From assembly GCA_902577425.1 (NCBI GenBank), contig CACGZD010000002.1:62001-126000 (forward strand): a stretch of DNA of 64,000 nt, in the 5' to 3' direction. A model generated the notes under the pieces. That model was given only the letters and a program-made list of their open reading frames with translations, was not told the DNA's origin and made no database searches. Both the position numbers and the translations under genes were made by a program. This document shows, one piece after another, positions 8,716 to 17,923 of this stretch; the first letter of the stretch is position 1, and each line of letters begins with the position of its first letter. This stretch comes from an uncultured Alphaproteobacteria bacterium. Lineage in GTDB: Bacteria > Pseudomonadota > Alphaproteobacteria > HIMB59 > GCA-002718135.

Positions 8716-11232
8716 ATGCTAAAATTTGTAAATAAACTATTTGGTTCTTCTAGTAAAAATAAGCTTAAATCTTATTATAAAGTAATAGAAACTATCAATA
8801 ACCTTGAAAAAGAAATTGCTTCCTTAAGTGACGCAGATTTACAAAAAAAAACTAAGTATTTTAAAGAAAAAATTGAAAAGGGTTTATCTCTTAACGAAAT
8901 ACTGCCTGAAGTTTTTGCAGTAGTTAGAGAAGTTGCTAAAAGAACTATAGGTTTAAGACATTTTGATGTTCAACTATTAGGAGGTATTGTTCTGCATGAA
9001 GGAATGATTGCAGAAATGAAAACTGGTGAAGGTAAAACTCTTGTAGCTACTTTGGCGGCTTATTTAAATTCTCTATCAGGAGATACAGTTCATATAGTTA
9101 CAGTTAATGACTATCTAGCAGAAAGAGATTCAGAATGGATGGGACAAATATATAAATTTTTAGGTCTAACAGTAGGATGTATTACTTCTAAAACAGACCA
9201 TGTAGAAAGAATAAATCATTATAATTGTGATGTAGTATATGCAACCAATAATGAAATAGGCTTTGATTATTTAAGAGACAATCTTAAAAGTGAATACAAA
9301 TCTTTATTTTTTAAAAATAACTCTTTTGCCATAGTTGATGAAGTCGATAGTATTTTAATTGATGAAGCTAGAACACCTTTAGTTATATCGGGACAATCAA
9401 ACAGTGATATTGAAATATTTCCAAAAATTAATTCTATAATAAAGTTTTTAAAAAAAGATGATTATGAAATTAATGAAGAAAGCAAAAGTGTATTACTCAC
9501 AACTCAAGGGATGGATCTAGCTGAAAAATTATTATTGGAAAATAATTTAATTACTGGAGGTACACTTCAAGACTTAAATAATATGGGTTTAAATCATAAT
9601 ATTATACAAGCTTTAAGAGCACATTATCTTTTTATAAAAGATAAAGATTATATTATTAAAAATAATCAAATTATAATTATTGATGAATTATCAGGAAGAC
9701 AAATGGAAGGGCGTAGATATGGAGATGGACTTCATCAAGCTATTGAAGCAAAAGAAGGTTTAAAAATACAAAAAGAAAACCAAACGATCGCTTCTATAAC
9801 ATATCAAAATTTTTTTCGTACTTACAAAAAATTAAGTGGAATGACAGGAACTGCAAAAACAGAGGCAGAAGAATTTGAAGGGATATACAATTTACTTGTA
9901 GTTGAAATTCCACCTAATATTAAAGTTAATAGAAATGATCGCAATGATGAAATTTATAGAACAAAAAAAGAAAAATATGACGCTGTAATCAATTTAGTTT
10001 TAGAACGTTACAAAAAAAAACAACCTATTTTAATTGGAACTACCTCTGTTGAAAACTCAGAATTGATTTCAAAATTGTTAATTAAAAATAATATAAATCA
10101 CAAAGTTTTAAATGCAAAAGTTCATAATCAAGAAGCAGAAATTATTTTACAGTCTGGCATTCCTGGGAATGTAACAATTTCAACTAATATGGCTGGAAGA
10201 GGTACTGATATTAAACTTGGTGGAGATAATGAAAAGTTAAAAGAAGAAGCAATTGAATCAGGAGGGTTGCTTGTTATAGGAACTGAAAGACATGAAAGCC
10301 GACGAATTGATAACCAACTTCGAGGAAGATCGGGAAGACAAGGAGATATTGGAGAAAGTATTTTTTTTCTTTCTCTTGAAGATGACTTGATGCGTATATT
10401 TGGCTCTCAAACTTTAGAAAATGTTTTATCTAAATTAGGAATTAAAGAAGGTGAGGCTATAACTCACTCATTGATAACTAGAGCTCTTGAAAAGGCACAA
10501 CAAAAAGTAGAGTCTCATAATTATGATATAAGAAAACAATTATTGAAATTTGATGATATTTTAAATGACCAAAGAAAAATAATTTACAAAAATAGAAAAG
10601 AGATTCTTGAAACTAATGATCAATCAGAAATAGTAAAAGAAATGATAGATGATTTAATTGAAGAATTGATTATACAATCTATACCTCCAAAAAAATATAG
10701 TAATGAATGGGATTCTGAACTTTTAAAAAACAGAGTAAAAGATATTTTTAATCTTTCTTTACCTGTCAAAGAATGGTTTGATGAAGAAGGTGTTGATGAA
10801 GAAGAAATTAAAAAAAGATTATATGATCAAGTAAATCAACAATATATTCAAAAAAGAAATAAATACTCTCAAGATTTATTATCCTTTGCAGAAAAAAGAG
10901 TAATGCTTTTTCAAATAGATAAAGATTGGCGAGAACATTTAGCTGCAATGGATACTTTAAGAAGTAGCGTTAATTTAAGAGCTATGGGTGGAAAAGATCC
11001 TTTTTATGAATATAAAAAAGAATCCTTTGATTATTTTAATGATATGTTATCTGAACAAAACGAAAAGGTATTAAAAACTTTATTTAATTTAGAGCTAGTT
11101 ACACAAAATAGTGAGTCAGGTTCAATAAAAAAAATTGATAATACAAAAAGGGTTTTATCAAAAAAAATAGGCAGGAATGATCTTTGCCCTTGTGGTTCAG
11201 GAAAAAAATATAAATTTTGTCACGGAAATTAA
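8716..11232 (+). CDS. secA: Preprotein translocase ATPase SecA
   Basis: Motor ATPase that drives unfolded preproteins through SecYEG. I start it at MLKFVNKLFGSSSKNKLKSY because that is where the family N-terminus begins; an in-frame ATG 24 bases earlier directly abuts the argJ start and would add eight atypical residues. Walker A is MKTGEGKTLVATLAAYLNSL, the DEAD-type box is I-V-D-E-V-D-S-I-L-I-D-E-A-R-T-P-L, and nucleotide domain 2 has NMAGRGTDIKLGG and QLRGRSGRQGD. The C-terminus keeps the zinc and SecB-binding tail GRNDLCPCGSGKKYKFCHG. The resulting 838 residues are normal. The stop overlaps that of accA in TTAA. Confidence 0.97.
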   Translation: MLKFVNKLFGSSSKNKLKSYYKVIETINNLEKEIASLSDADLQKKTKYFKEKIEKGLSLNEILPEVFAVVREVAKRTIGLRHFDVQLLGGIVLHEGMIAEMKTGEGKTLVATLAAYLNSLSGDTVHIVTVNDYLAERDSEWMGQIYKFLGLTVGCITSKTDHVERINHYNCDVVYATNNEIGFDYLRDNLKSEYKSLFFKNNSFAIVDEVDSILIDEARTPLVISGQSNSDIEIFPKINSIIKFLKKDDYEINEESKSVLLTTQGMDLAEKLLLENNLITGGTLQDLNNMGLNHNIIQALRAHYLFIKDKDYIIKNNQIIIIDELSGRQMEGRRYGDGLHQAIEAKEGLKIQKENQTIASITYQNFFRTYKKLSGMTGTAKTEAEEFEGIYNLLVVEIPPNIKVNRNDRNDEIYRTKKEKYDAVINLVLERYKKKQPILIGTTSVENSELISKLLIKNNINHKVLNAKVHNQEAEIILQSGIPGNVTISTNMAGRGTDIKLGGDNEKLKEEAIESGGLLVIGTERHESRRIDNQLRGRSGRQGDIGESIFFLSLEDDLMRIFGSQTLENVLSKLGIKEGEAITHSLITRALEKAQQKVESHNYDIRKQLLKFDDILNDQRKIIYKNRKEILETNDQSEIVKEMIDDLIEELIIQSIPPKKYSNEWDSELLKNRVKDIFNLSLPVKEWFDEEGVDEEEIKKRLYDQVNQQYIQKRNKYSQDLLSFAEKRVMLFQIDKDWREHLAAMDTLRSSVNLRAMGGKDPFYEYKKESFDYFNDMLSEQNEKVLKTLFNLELVTQNSESGSIKKIDNTKRVLSKKIGRNDLCPCGSGKKYKFCHGN

Positions 11233-12170
11233 TAATTTTGAGTAATATTTAAATATTTATTATTCCTATTTTTTAGTAAATTTGTAGCAGGAATTTCTTT
11301 TAATGTTTTTGAACTATCTAATATAATATTTTTAATTAAATTATATTGTTCAGAAGGGTATCTATGAGCACCTCCATGCATTTCTTTTGCAATTTCATCT
11401 ATAATTCCAAATTTTAGACAATCCTGTGCCGTTAGCTTTAATGATTCTGCTGCTTTTTGAATAAACTCTGTACTTTTCCATAATATTGAAGAACATCCTT
11501 CAGGTGAAATTACTGAATAAATTGAATTTTCAAGCATAATTACCTTATCTGCAGTTGCAAGAGCTATAGCCCCGCCTGATCCACCTTCACCTATTATTAT
11601 CGATATAACAGGTACACTTACTTTTAAGCTTACTGCAATTGAAGATGCAATAGATTCAGATTGACCTCTTTCTTCTGCTTCCTTACCTGGAAATGCACCA
11701 GCTGTATCAACAAAAGTAATTATTGGTAAATTTAATTTTTCAGACAAAAGCATTAATCTTTGTGATTTTCTATATCCTTCAGGTTTAGCCATTCCAAAAT
11801 TATGCTTAATTCTTGATTCCATTGAATTGCCTTTTTCAGTACCTATGACCATAAATGATTGATCATCTATTTTGCCTAGCCCGCCAATTATAGATCGATC
11901 TTCTCCAAATTTTTTGTCACCTGACAATGAAATAAAATCATTAAAAATAGCATTGATATAATCTAAACAATGAGGTCTATTAGGGTGTCTGGCTATCTGT
12001 ACTTTTTGCCATGCATTTAAATTGGTATATATTTTTTTTAATATCTTATTTCTTTCCTTTTTATAATATTCGGCTTTGTTATTATTTTTTTGTCCTTCTT
12101 TTGATTCTAATTCGTTAATTTTTAAATCAATTTCCTCAATCGGTTTTTCAAAATCAAAGTATTTGATCAT
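11229..12170 (-). CDS. accA: Acetyl-CoA carboxylase carboxyltransferase subunit alpha
   Basis: Alpha subunit of the carboxyltransferase that makes malonyl-CoA with AccD, the committed step of fatty-acid synthesis. The N-terminal coiled segment (IKYFDFEKPIEEIDLKINEL) is followed by the crotonase-like core with GDKKFGEDRSIIGGLGKID, FVDTAGAFPGKEAEERGQSE, the oxyanion loop I-G-E-G-G-S-G-G-A-I-A-L-A, and YSVISPEGCSSILWK. The 313 residues are normal. Its ATG shares one base with the stop of the 599-residue gene upstream (TAATG), so translation of the two is probably coupled. Confidence 0.97.
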   Translation of the reverse strand: MIKYFDFEKPIEEIDLKINELESKEGQKNNNKAEYYKKERNKILKKIYTNLNAWQKVQIARHPNRPHCLDYINAIFNDFISLSGDKKFGEDRSIIGGLGKIDDQSFMVIGTEKGNSMESRIKHNFGMAKPEGYRKSQRLMLLSEKLNLPIITFVDTAGAFPGKEAEERGQSESIASSIAVSLKVSVPVISIIIGEGGSGGAIALATADKVIMLENSIYSVISPEGCSSILWKSTEFIQKAAESLKLTAQDCLKFGIIDEIAKEMHGGAHRYPSEQYNLIKNIILDSSKTLKEIPATNLLKNRNNKYLNITQNY

Positions 12171-13969
12171 TAAATTATTTTATTATCCTCCAAAACCTCT
12201 AATAAAATATTATTTATTATTGTGCCCTCTTTATAATTTTGTAAATTCAATAAAATTATTCTTAAATGTTCAGGATGAATATCTGTCCATTTTTTTCCAT
12301 CAATTGATAAGATAATATTAAATAACAATCTAATTTGATTATTTTTTTTAGAAGCGTCTCTTATAGATTCTAATAAATATAATGCTGGCATTTCTTTACT
12401 TTCTTGAATCTTTTTTTGTATCTTAAAAGGGTTTTCGTTTTCATTATTTAATATAGAAAAAATCAAATTTAAAACTTCAATTTTATTTGAATTTTCCTCA
12501 TTATTATCAATTAAGTTAGTGCTCATATATTTTAAATTTTCATATAATATATCTGTTAAATTCTCTTCTTCATTAATTGCATATAAATTTAATAAAAGTT
12601 TTGAGGAGTTTAATTTAGATATTGATAACTTATCATCAACAGCACTTTCTGCAAATAAAAGCCATTTATTAGCATTTTCATAATCCTTACTCATAATATA
12701 AGCTTTTGCTATACTTGGACCATACATTGAAATTTCACTTGAAGGCTCAATTGTATTTAAACTTTTCTTAGATATTTGATATGCAATACTCTCTAAATTA
12801 TTTTCTTCTGCAAACTCCCAAAATTGAATAATAGCTTCTAATCTTGTAATAGGAAGTAGCTGTACATTTATCAGTTGATAAAAATATGCCATTCCAATTT
12901 CTATATTTCCGTTTAAAGTGTTTAGCACCTCTGAAGGGTTATTAAGTTGATCATAATTGAAATCAACAGTTTGATATAATGCAGATAAGCTATCTATATT
13001 AATTAAATTTTCTAAAAATGCAAAATGAGCCGCCCTTAATCTTAAATTAATGTCAGTAGCAAAACTTAAAATAATAGGCATTGATAAATTTATTGGATCT
13101 ATATTAAAAAAATTTTTATTTAGAGGTAAGTTTGCTATTCTATGCATGGCACTATATAAAAAAATATCTTTCGAATTGTCAGAAAAAATAACATTCTCTA
13201 ATTCACTTTCAAAATCAATTAGTTTGCTTAATAAGAATTGAAAATAATCATCTTGAATTGTTTCTGTTTCTATTAATAATGCATTCAAAAGATTAGCTTG
13301 ATCAAACTTTTCTTCAAGTATTAAACAAAAAATATCTATCTTAAGAAAAAAATTGGTTTTACTATTTAAATCTAAATCTTTTATGCTTTCTCTATAATTA
13401 CAAGCTTCACTTAAATTATATGTTGACAGTAAATAATTTAAAGTAAATTGCTTGTAATAACTATCATTTATATTGTCAGAAGAATCAATTGATTGAATAA
13501 TTTCATAAGCTTTTTTTCTATCTCCTAATTTAAGTAAACTATTTATCAAAAACCTGTTAAACTCTTCTGGAGTAAATCCATTGGGAACTATTTTAGCTGA
13601 AGATAAAGTAGAAATAATTTCATTTTTTAAAACAGAAGAATGTATTTTGTTTATGTTATTTACCAAATATAATATTTCTTCTTTATTAATATCTTGCCAA
13701 ATATTATTTAGCTCTTCAACTTTGTAAGTGTCTAATGTTTCATCTATTTCTTCAATTATTTTTAATTTTTCTTCAAGATTAATTGAATCTTTATCACTCT
13801 GAATATCTTCAGCTATTATTTCTTGTTTAGATTGTTGATTATTTTCATTTTCAGAATTTTCAATTAAAACTTGATCTATAGATTTATTATGTAATTCAAT
13901 AATAGTAATTTCATTTGCAAAAGTATATTTTATAAAAAATAATATTATTATGTATAATGCTATTCTCAT
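12170..13969 (-). CDS. Exported hypothetical protein, helical-repeat type (599 residues)
   Basis: I do not recognise a named family. Residues 1-18 (MRIALYIIILFFIKYTFA) form a clear signal peptide, with cleavage likely after T-F-A, so the protein should be periplasmic or envelope-bound. After an acidic Gln/Asn/Glu-rich segment (about 35-75), the rest is a long series of amphipathic helices, for example LINSLLKLGDRKKAYEIIQS and Y-E-N-A-N-K-W-L-L-F-A-E, reminiscent of degenerate TPR or other helical-hairpin repeats. It is flanked by a 42-residue membrane peptide (ATGA overlap) and accA (one-base overlap). In many alphaproteobacteria, from memory, xerD sits between accA and aroK; here this gene takes that place. 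The function is unknown. Confidence 0.8.
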   Translation of the reverse strand: MRIALYIIILFFIKYTFANEITIIELHNKSIDQVLIENSENENNQQSKQEIIAEDIQSDKDSINLEEKLKIIEEIDETLDTYKVEELNNIWQDINKEEILYLVNNINKIHSSVLKNEIISTLSSAKIVPNGFTPEEFNRFLINSLLKLGDRKKAYEIIQSIDSSDNINDSYYKQFTLNYLLSTYNLSEACNYRESIKDLDLNSKTNFFLKIDIFCLILEEKFDQANLLNALLIETETIQDDYFQFLLSKLIDFESELENVIFSDNSKDIFLYSAMHRIANLPLNKNFFNIDPINLSMPIILSFATDINLRLRAAHFAFLENLINIDSLSALYQTVDFNYDQLNNPSEVLNTLNGNIEIGMAYFYQLINVQLLPITRLEAIIQFWEFAEENNLESIAYQISKKSLNTIEPSSEISMYGPSIAKAYIMSKDYENANKWLLFAESAVDDKLSISKLNSSKLLLNLYAINEEENLTDILYENLKYMSTNLIDNNEENSNKIEVLNLIFSILNNENENPFKIQKKIQESKEMPALYLLESIRDASKKNNQIRLLFNIILSIDGKKWTDIHPEHLRIILLNLQNYKEGTIINNILLEVLEDNKII

Positions 13970-14094
13970 TTAATATTTAACTCATAATTTTCGGTTATTT
14001 TTGCAGAAGGCGAAGGTACATCTATGAAATAAATTATAAGCAAAAAACATATTAATATAATTAAAGGAAATAGGACAATATAATATTTTTTCAT
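13966..14094 (-). CDS. Small single-pass membrane protein (42 residues)
   Basis: A short open frame not usually reached by a length cut-off. The translation begins MKKYYIVLFPLIILICFLLI, continues I-Y-F-I-D-V-P-S-P-S-A-K-I, and ends with T-E-N-Y-E-L-N-I-K. This is one hydrophobic helix (about residues 4-24) followed by a short periplasmic tail. Three points support it as real: its TGA overlaps the next ATG in the coupling arrangement ATGA, the hydrophobic segment is uninterrupted, and the V-P-S-P-S motif resembles a small alphaproteobacterial protein with an I/V-P-A-P-T motif that I recall near aroK/xerD. The function is unknown; it may anchor or partner the 599-residue protein translated from the same message. 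Confidence 0.6.
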   Translation of the reverse strand: MKKYYIVLFPLIILICFLLIIYFIDVPSPSAKITENYELNIK

Positions 14095-14187
14095 AAAAAC
14101 CTTAATATAAATGATAAAGTGGCTTATTATAGTTTATTAATCTTTTTTTTAAGTTTTTTTTTAATCTGTTAGAATATTGTCATAAAT

Positions 14188-14748
14188 ATGAAAAGCCCAA
14201 ATTTTAGTAAAAAATATAAAAAACATATAGAAAAATCTATAGCTATTATTGGTCATATGGGATCAGGCAAAACATTAATAGGTAAATTATTAGCTAAAGA
14301 GTTAAATTACAGATTTTTTGATAGTGATAAAATAATTGAAAAAAATACTCAAAAATCAATTAAAAAAATTTTCCACGATGAAGGTGAAGCTAAATTTAGA
14401 AAAATCGAAGAAAAAACAATTATTAATTTAAAAAATGAAAGAAAAATAGTCTTGTCTTTGGGTGGTGGGTCAATTTTGAGTTCTGAAACAAGAAAATTAC
14501 TTAAAAGTCATTTTATAACAGTATTTTTAGATACTGATTTTGAAATATTACAACAAAGATTAAAAAAATCATATAAAAGACCATTATTAATAAATGAGAA
14601 TATTTTACAAAAATTAAAAAAATTAGATAATATTAGAAGGAAGTATTATCTGTTGGCAGATATCAAAATGAATAATTGTGAAAACCCTGCTAATACTGTT
14701 TCTATTTTACTAAAAGAATTTAATCAATTAAATGAAAAAAATAATTAA
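14188..14748 (+). CDS. aroK: Shikimate kinase
   Basis: Phosphorylates shikimate at the 3-hydroxyl in the chorismate pathway. The P-loop is IAIIGHMGSGKTLIGKLLAK near residues 20-40, followed by the shikimate-binding block FFDSDKIIEKNTQKSIKKIF with its D-S-D triad. The G-G-G-S motif is in VLSLGGGSILSSETRKLL, and the lid arginine lies in K-R-P-L-L. The 186 residues are normal, with a slightly extended N-terminus (MKSPNFSKKYKKHIEK). The 3' end overlaps aroB by 17 bases, so the two consecutive-pathway enzymes are translationally coupled, as is common in alphaproteobacteria. Confidence 0.95.
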   Translation: MKSPNFSKKYKKHIEKSIAIIGHMGSGKTLIGKLLAKELNYRFFDSDKIIEKNTQKSIKKIFHDEGEAKFRKIEEKTIINLKNERKIVLSLGGGSILSSETRKLLKSHFITVFLDTDFEILQQRLKKSYKRPLLINENILQKLKKLDNIRRKYYLLADIKMNNCENPANTVSILLKEFNQLNEKNN

Positions 14749-15799
14749 AATTAATACTAAAAGTCATAATTATAGAATTATTATTGAAAAAAACTCAATA
14801 TTAAAAGAGGTTTTAAAAGAAGAAAAAAAACAAAAAAATTTTATTATAATTGATAAAAAACTTTTATCCCTAATACCAATATTAAAGAAAAATAAAAATT
14901 TTAATTTGATAACTATTCAGGGGGGAGAGAAAATTAAATCTTTAAAATATTTTGAGGATATTGCTAATCAATTATTAAAATTAAAAATAGATAGAAAATC
15001 TTGCATCATTGCAATAGGTGGGGGTACTATAGGTGATTTATCAGGATTTATTGCAAGTACAGTTTTAAGAGGTGTAAAATTTATTTTAGTTCCAACTACT
15101 CTTCTATCTCAAGTTGATAGTTCTATAGGAGGAAAAAATGGGGTTAACACATCATATGGAAAAAATTTAGTTGGTACATTTTATCAACCTGATAAAGTCA
15201 TAATTGACCACTCAATTTTAAATTTTTTGTCAAAAAAACAAATTATATCAGGTTATGCTGAAATTCTTAAGCATGCTATAATAAGAAATAAACAATTTTA
15301 TTTTTGGCTTCAGAAAAATTATAAAAAAATTATAAAATTAGAATCTAAATATATATCTATTGCAATAATAGAAAGTATAAAAATTAAGGCACATTTTGTC
15401 AAAATAGATGAAAATGAAGTTTTAATTAATGATAATTCTAGAGCTATGTTAAATTTTGGTCATACCTTTGGACATGCATTGGAATCAATGAATAATTATA
15501 AAAAAAATCTTAGTCATGGTGAAGCTATCTCTATAGGTATGTGTTTGGCAATGAAAATTTCATGTAAAATGAATTTAATATCAAATAATGAATACAATAA
15601 TTTTATTCTTCATCTAAAAAATGTGGGACTGCCTATTTACGATAAAAGGATAGAAAATAATACCATATACAATGTGATAATGAACGATAAAAAAAATGCA
15701 GAAAATCTAATTAATTTAATACTCTTAAAAAGGATTGGAAAAGCTTTCTACAAAAGAGGGTTAACAAAAGAAAAAATAAAAAGTTATCTAATTAAATAA
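14732..15799 (+). CDS. aroB: 3-dehydroquinate synthase
   Basis: Converts DAHP to 3-dehydroquinate, the second step of the shikimate pathway, using NAD and a divalent metal. Visible family blocks are AIGGGTIGDLSGFIASTVLR (NAD binding), FILVPTTLLSQVDSSIGGKN, NLVGTFYQPDKVIID, YAEILKHAII, and the metal-binding histidines in LNFGHTFGHALESM and L-S-H-G-E-A-I. The 355 residues are normal. It overlaps aroK by 17 bases and is followed three bases later by the CNNM/CorC-type gene, giving a three-gene plus-strand transcript. Confidence 0.96.
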   Translation: MKKIIKINTKSHNYRIIIEKNSILKEVLKEEKKQKNFIIIDKKLLSLIPILKKNKNFNLITIQGGEKIKSLKYFEDIANQLLKLKIDRKSCIIAIGGGTIGDLSGFIASTVLRGVKFILVPTTLLSQVDSSIGGKNGVNTSYGKNLVGTFYQPDKVIIDHSILNFLSKKQIISGYAEILKHAIIRNKQFYFWLQKNYKKIIKLESKYISIAIIESIKIKAHFVKIDENEVLINDNSRAMLNFGHTFGHALESMNNYKKNLSHGEAISIGMCLAMKISCKMNLISNNEYNNFILHLKNVGLPIYDKRIENNTIYNVIMNDKKNAENLINLILLKRIGKAFYKRGLTKEKIKSYLIK

Positions 15800-15802
15800 T
15801 TT

Positions 15803-17056
15803 ATGAGTTTAATTAATCTTTCATTACTGGTTGTGATTATATTTTTAATTCTACTATCTGGTTTTTTGTCAGGATCAGAAACAGCTATAACAGCTACATC
15901 TAAGGCAAGAATTATTTCTAAACTTAAAAAAGGTAAAAAAAGAGCTGAATATGTAAAAAAAATAATTGATAACAAGGATAAAGTAATTTCATCACTACTA
16001 CTATCTAACAACCTAGTTAATATTTTGGCCTCATCTTTAGCAACAGCTTTTTTTTATGATTTATTTGGTGTGACTGGTATTTTTTATGCCACTTTATTAA
16101 TGACATTTTTATTGGTTATATTTGCTGAAGTTCTTCCCAAAACCTATGCTATAAACAAGCCTACAAGATCAGCACTAATTATAGGTCCAATTATATTTTA
16201 TTTAAATAAAATATTAACTCCTTTTGTTTTCGTAATTAACAAAATTGTTACAATATTAATCAATAAAAAAGAAATAAATGATAAAAAATTATCAGATGAA
16301 CAATCAGAAGAAGAATTACAAGGTGTTATAGATTTATACAAAACTTCTAATCCGGACTCTGAACATGAAAAGGAGATGTTACAAAGTATTCTAACGCTTA
16401 ATGATACTACTGTAGAGGAAATTTTTACGCACAGAAAAAATATTTATTCTATAAATGTAGATCTTTCGCTAAGTGAAATTATAGAAATGATTAATCAATC
16501 ACGATTTACTCGAATACCTTTTTGGAAAAACAATCCTGAGAATATTATTGGCTTATTAAATATAAGATCTCTAAATATTGATATAAAAAATCATTTAAAT
16601 AATAAAAAAATAATTTTAGAAAAAATTGCTAAACCATGGTTTATACCTTCATCAACAAATTTATTGGACCAGCTAGTAGAGTTCAAAAAAAAGAAGGAAC
16701 ACCTGGCTTTTGTAGTAGATGAGTATGGTGAACTACTAGGTATCATATCACTTGAAGATATAATTGAAGAAATTGTTGGAGAGATCGTTGATGAAATAGA
16801 TGCTCCAGAAAAAAAATTTATATTAAATAGCAAAGGAGTAATAGTTGCAGAAGGAAATCAAAACATAAAAGATTTATATAAAGAGTTTAATTTAGACGTT
16901 CCAGAAATAGAATCTTCAACAATAGCTGGACACGTAATGGACCTTGCTAAAAAAATTCCATTGTATGGAGAAACAATAAAAGATAACAAATTTAATTATA
17001 AAATTACTTCACATTCAAGAAAGCAAATATTGCGTCTAGAAATAACTAAAATCTAA
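15803..17056 (+). CDS. CNNM/HlyC-CorC family membrane protein (DUF21, CBS pair, transporter-associated domain)
   Basis: Member of the family annotated variously as hemolysin, CorC or CNNM, probably acting in divalent-cation (Mg or Co) efflux or homeostasis. The N-terminal DUF21 domain (about 1-190) has hydrophobic helices around LLSGFLSGSETAITATSKAR and VTGIFYATLLMTFLLVIFAE, with the conserved V-L-P-K-T-Y. A CBS pair follows (about 200-330), with FTHRKNIYSINVDLSLSEII and FVVDEYGELLGIISLEDIIE. The C-terminal CorC_HlyC domain starts near VIVAEGNQNIKDLYKEFNLD. The length of 417 is normal. The stop overlaps that of bolA in the tetranucleotide CTAA. Hemolytic activity should not be inferred from the old name. 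Confidence 0.9.
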   Translation: MSLINLSLLVVIIFLILLSGFLSGSETAITATSKARIISKLKKGKKRAEYVKKIIDNKDKVISSLLLSNNLVNILASSLATAFFYDLFGVTGIFYATLLMTFLLVIFAEVLPKTYAINKPTRSALIIGPIIFYLNKILTPFVFVINKIVTILINKKEINDKKLSDEQSEEELQGVIDLYKTSNPDSEHEKEMLQSILTLNDTTVEEIFTHRKNIYSINVDLSLSEIIEMINQSRFTRIPFWKNNPENIIGLLNIRSLNIDIKNHLNNKKIILEKIAKPWFIPSSTNLLDQLVEFKKKKEHLAFVVDEYGELLGIISLEDIIEEIVGEIVDEIDAPEKKFILNSKGVIVAEGNQNIKDLYKEFNLDVPEIESSTIAGHVMDLAKKIPLYGETIKDNKFNYKITSHSRKQILRLEITKI

Positions 17057-17310
17057 TTTTTAATTTTAATTTGTAAAGCATGCAAACCTTTAGAAAATTC
17101 TTGCTTGATTAATGAATTTATTTTTCGATGCAAATTAATTTTATTGATATTGCTATTAGATAAATCTTTTAAATTAATTATAAGATGGGACTCAGAATTA
17201 CCACTAAGACCAAAATGACCTTTGTGGTTAATAGAATCATCAACTAATTCAATGCCCCATTCTGGTAACTCTTTAGAAAGAATAGTTTGAATTCTTTGCT
17301 TTCTATTCAT
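17053..17310 (-). CDS. BolA family protein
   Basis: Small BolA-fold protein that, with monothiol glutaredoxin, takes part in Fe-S and iron handling in characterised relatives. The fold is seen from RIQTILSKELPEWGIELVDD through H-F-G-L-S-G-N-S-E-S-H-L to H-A-L-Q-I-K-I. The conserved S-E-S-H-L and G-L-H-A-L blocks are those of the BolA family. Length (85) is normal. Only 25 bases separate its start codon from that of the divergent J-protein, so the two promoters must overlap or lie inside the coding regions. Confidence 0.9.
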   Translation of the reverse strand: MNRKQRIQTILSKELPEWGIELVDDSINHKGHFGLSGNSESHLIINLKDLSNSNINKINLHRKINSLIKQEFSKGLHALQIKIKN

Positions 17311-17335
17311 TGATATTGTTATATATATTAAATTA

Positions 17336-17923
17336 ATGACTAAATTTAAACATGATATTGCAAAAAAAAATTTATCCTGGGAGAAAAGTAGACCTATAAT
17401 TTGTGATCATGAAAAATGTAATAATATAGGTGAGTTCAGAGCACCTAAATCAAGATCTGAGTTAAACAATTATTATTATTTCTGTCTTAAACATGTATCA
17501 GAATACAACAAATCATGGGATTTTTATCGAGGGCTAAGCGTTGATGAAATCGAATTATCTATGAGGAAAGATACAGTATGGGATAGGCCCTCTTGGCCTC
17601 TAAAAGGAAATCCAACGAAAATTATGGATCAACTGAATGAATTTATAAAAAATGATTATAGTTTATTTGAGAAAGATAGAGAAATTAATGATTTTTTAAA
17701 AAATAAATTTATAGATGAAGATTTGACTAATATTGAACACTTAAGTTTAAAGGTTCTAGGGCTCAAATTACCGATTTCTGTAGAAGAAATCAAAAAAAAA
17801 TATAAAAAACTAGTGAAATTATATCACCCTGATGTAAATGCTAATAATATAGAGGCTGAAAAAAAATTTAAAGAAATAACTGAGGCTTATAAAATCTTAT
17901 TAAAAAAATTTATAAAAAAATGA
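17336..17923 (+). CDS. J-domain protein with N-terminal Cys-rich alphaproteobacterial domain
   Basis: A DnaJ-related co-chaperone in which the J domain is at the C-terminus (about 137-195). It has K-K-K-Y-K-K-L-V-K-L, then the invariant HPD in YHPDVNANN, then KKFKEITEAYKILL. The N-terminal 120 residues hold the family block CDHEKCNNIGEFRAPKSRSE followed by Y-F-C-L-K-H-V-S-E-Y-N-K-S-W-D-F, with three cysteines and a histidine placed like a small zinc knuckle. There is no Gly/Phe region or DnaJ zinc finger, so it is a class C J-protein. It overlaps cobS by four bases and shares the conserved alphaproteobacterial bolA / J-protein / cobS / cobT neighbourhood. Confidence 0.92.
   Translation: MTKFKHDIAKKNLSWEKSRPIICDHEKCNNIGEFRAPKSRSELNNYYYFCLKHVSEYNKSWDFYRGLSVDEIELSMRKDTVWDRPSWPLKGNPTKIMDQLNEFIKNDYSLFEKDREINDFLKNKFIDEDLTNIEHLSLKVLGLKLPISVEEIKKKYKKLVKLYHPDVNANNIEAEKKFKEITEAYKILLKKFIKK

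Noticed and set aside
14143..14162. Two runs of eight and nine T residues taken as an intrinsic terminator
   Set aside because: No stable GC-containing hairpin precedes them, and they lie just upstream of aroK where no plus-strand transcript is expected to end.
15803..17056. Hemolysin
   Set aside because: The HlyC/CorC family name is historical; the DUF21, CBS and CorC domains point to cation homeostasis, with no toxin features.
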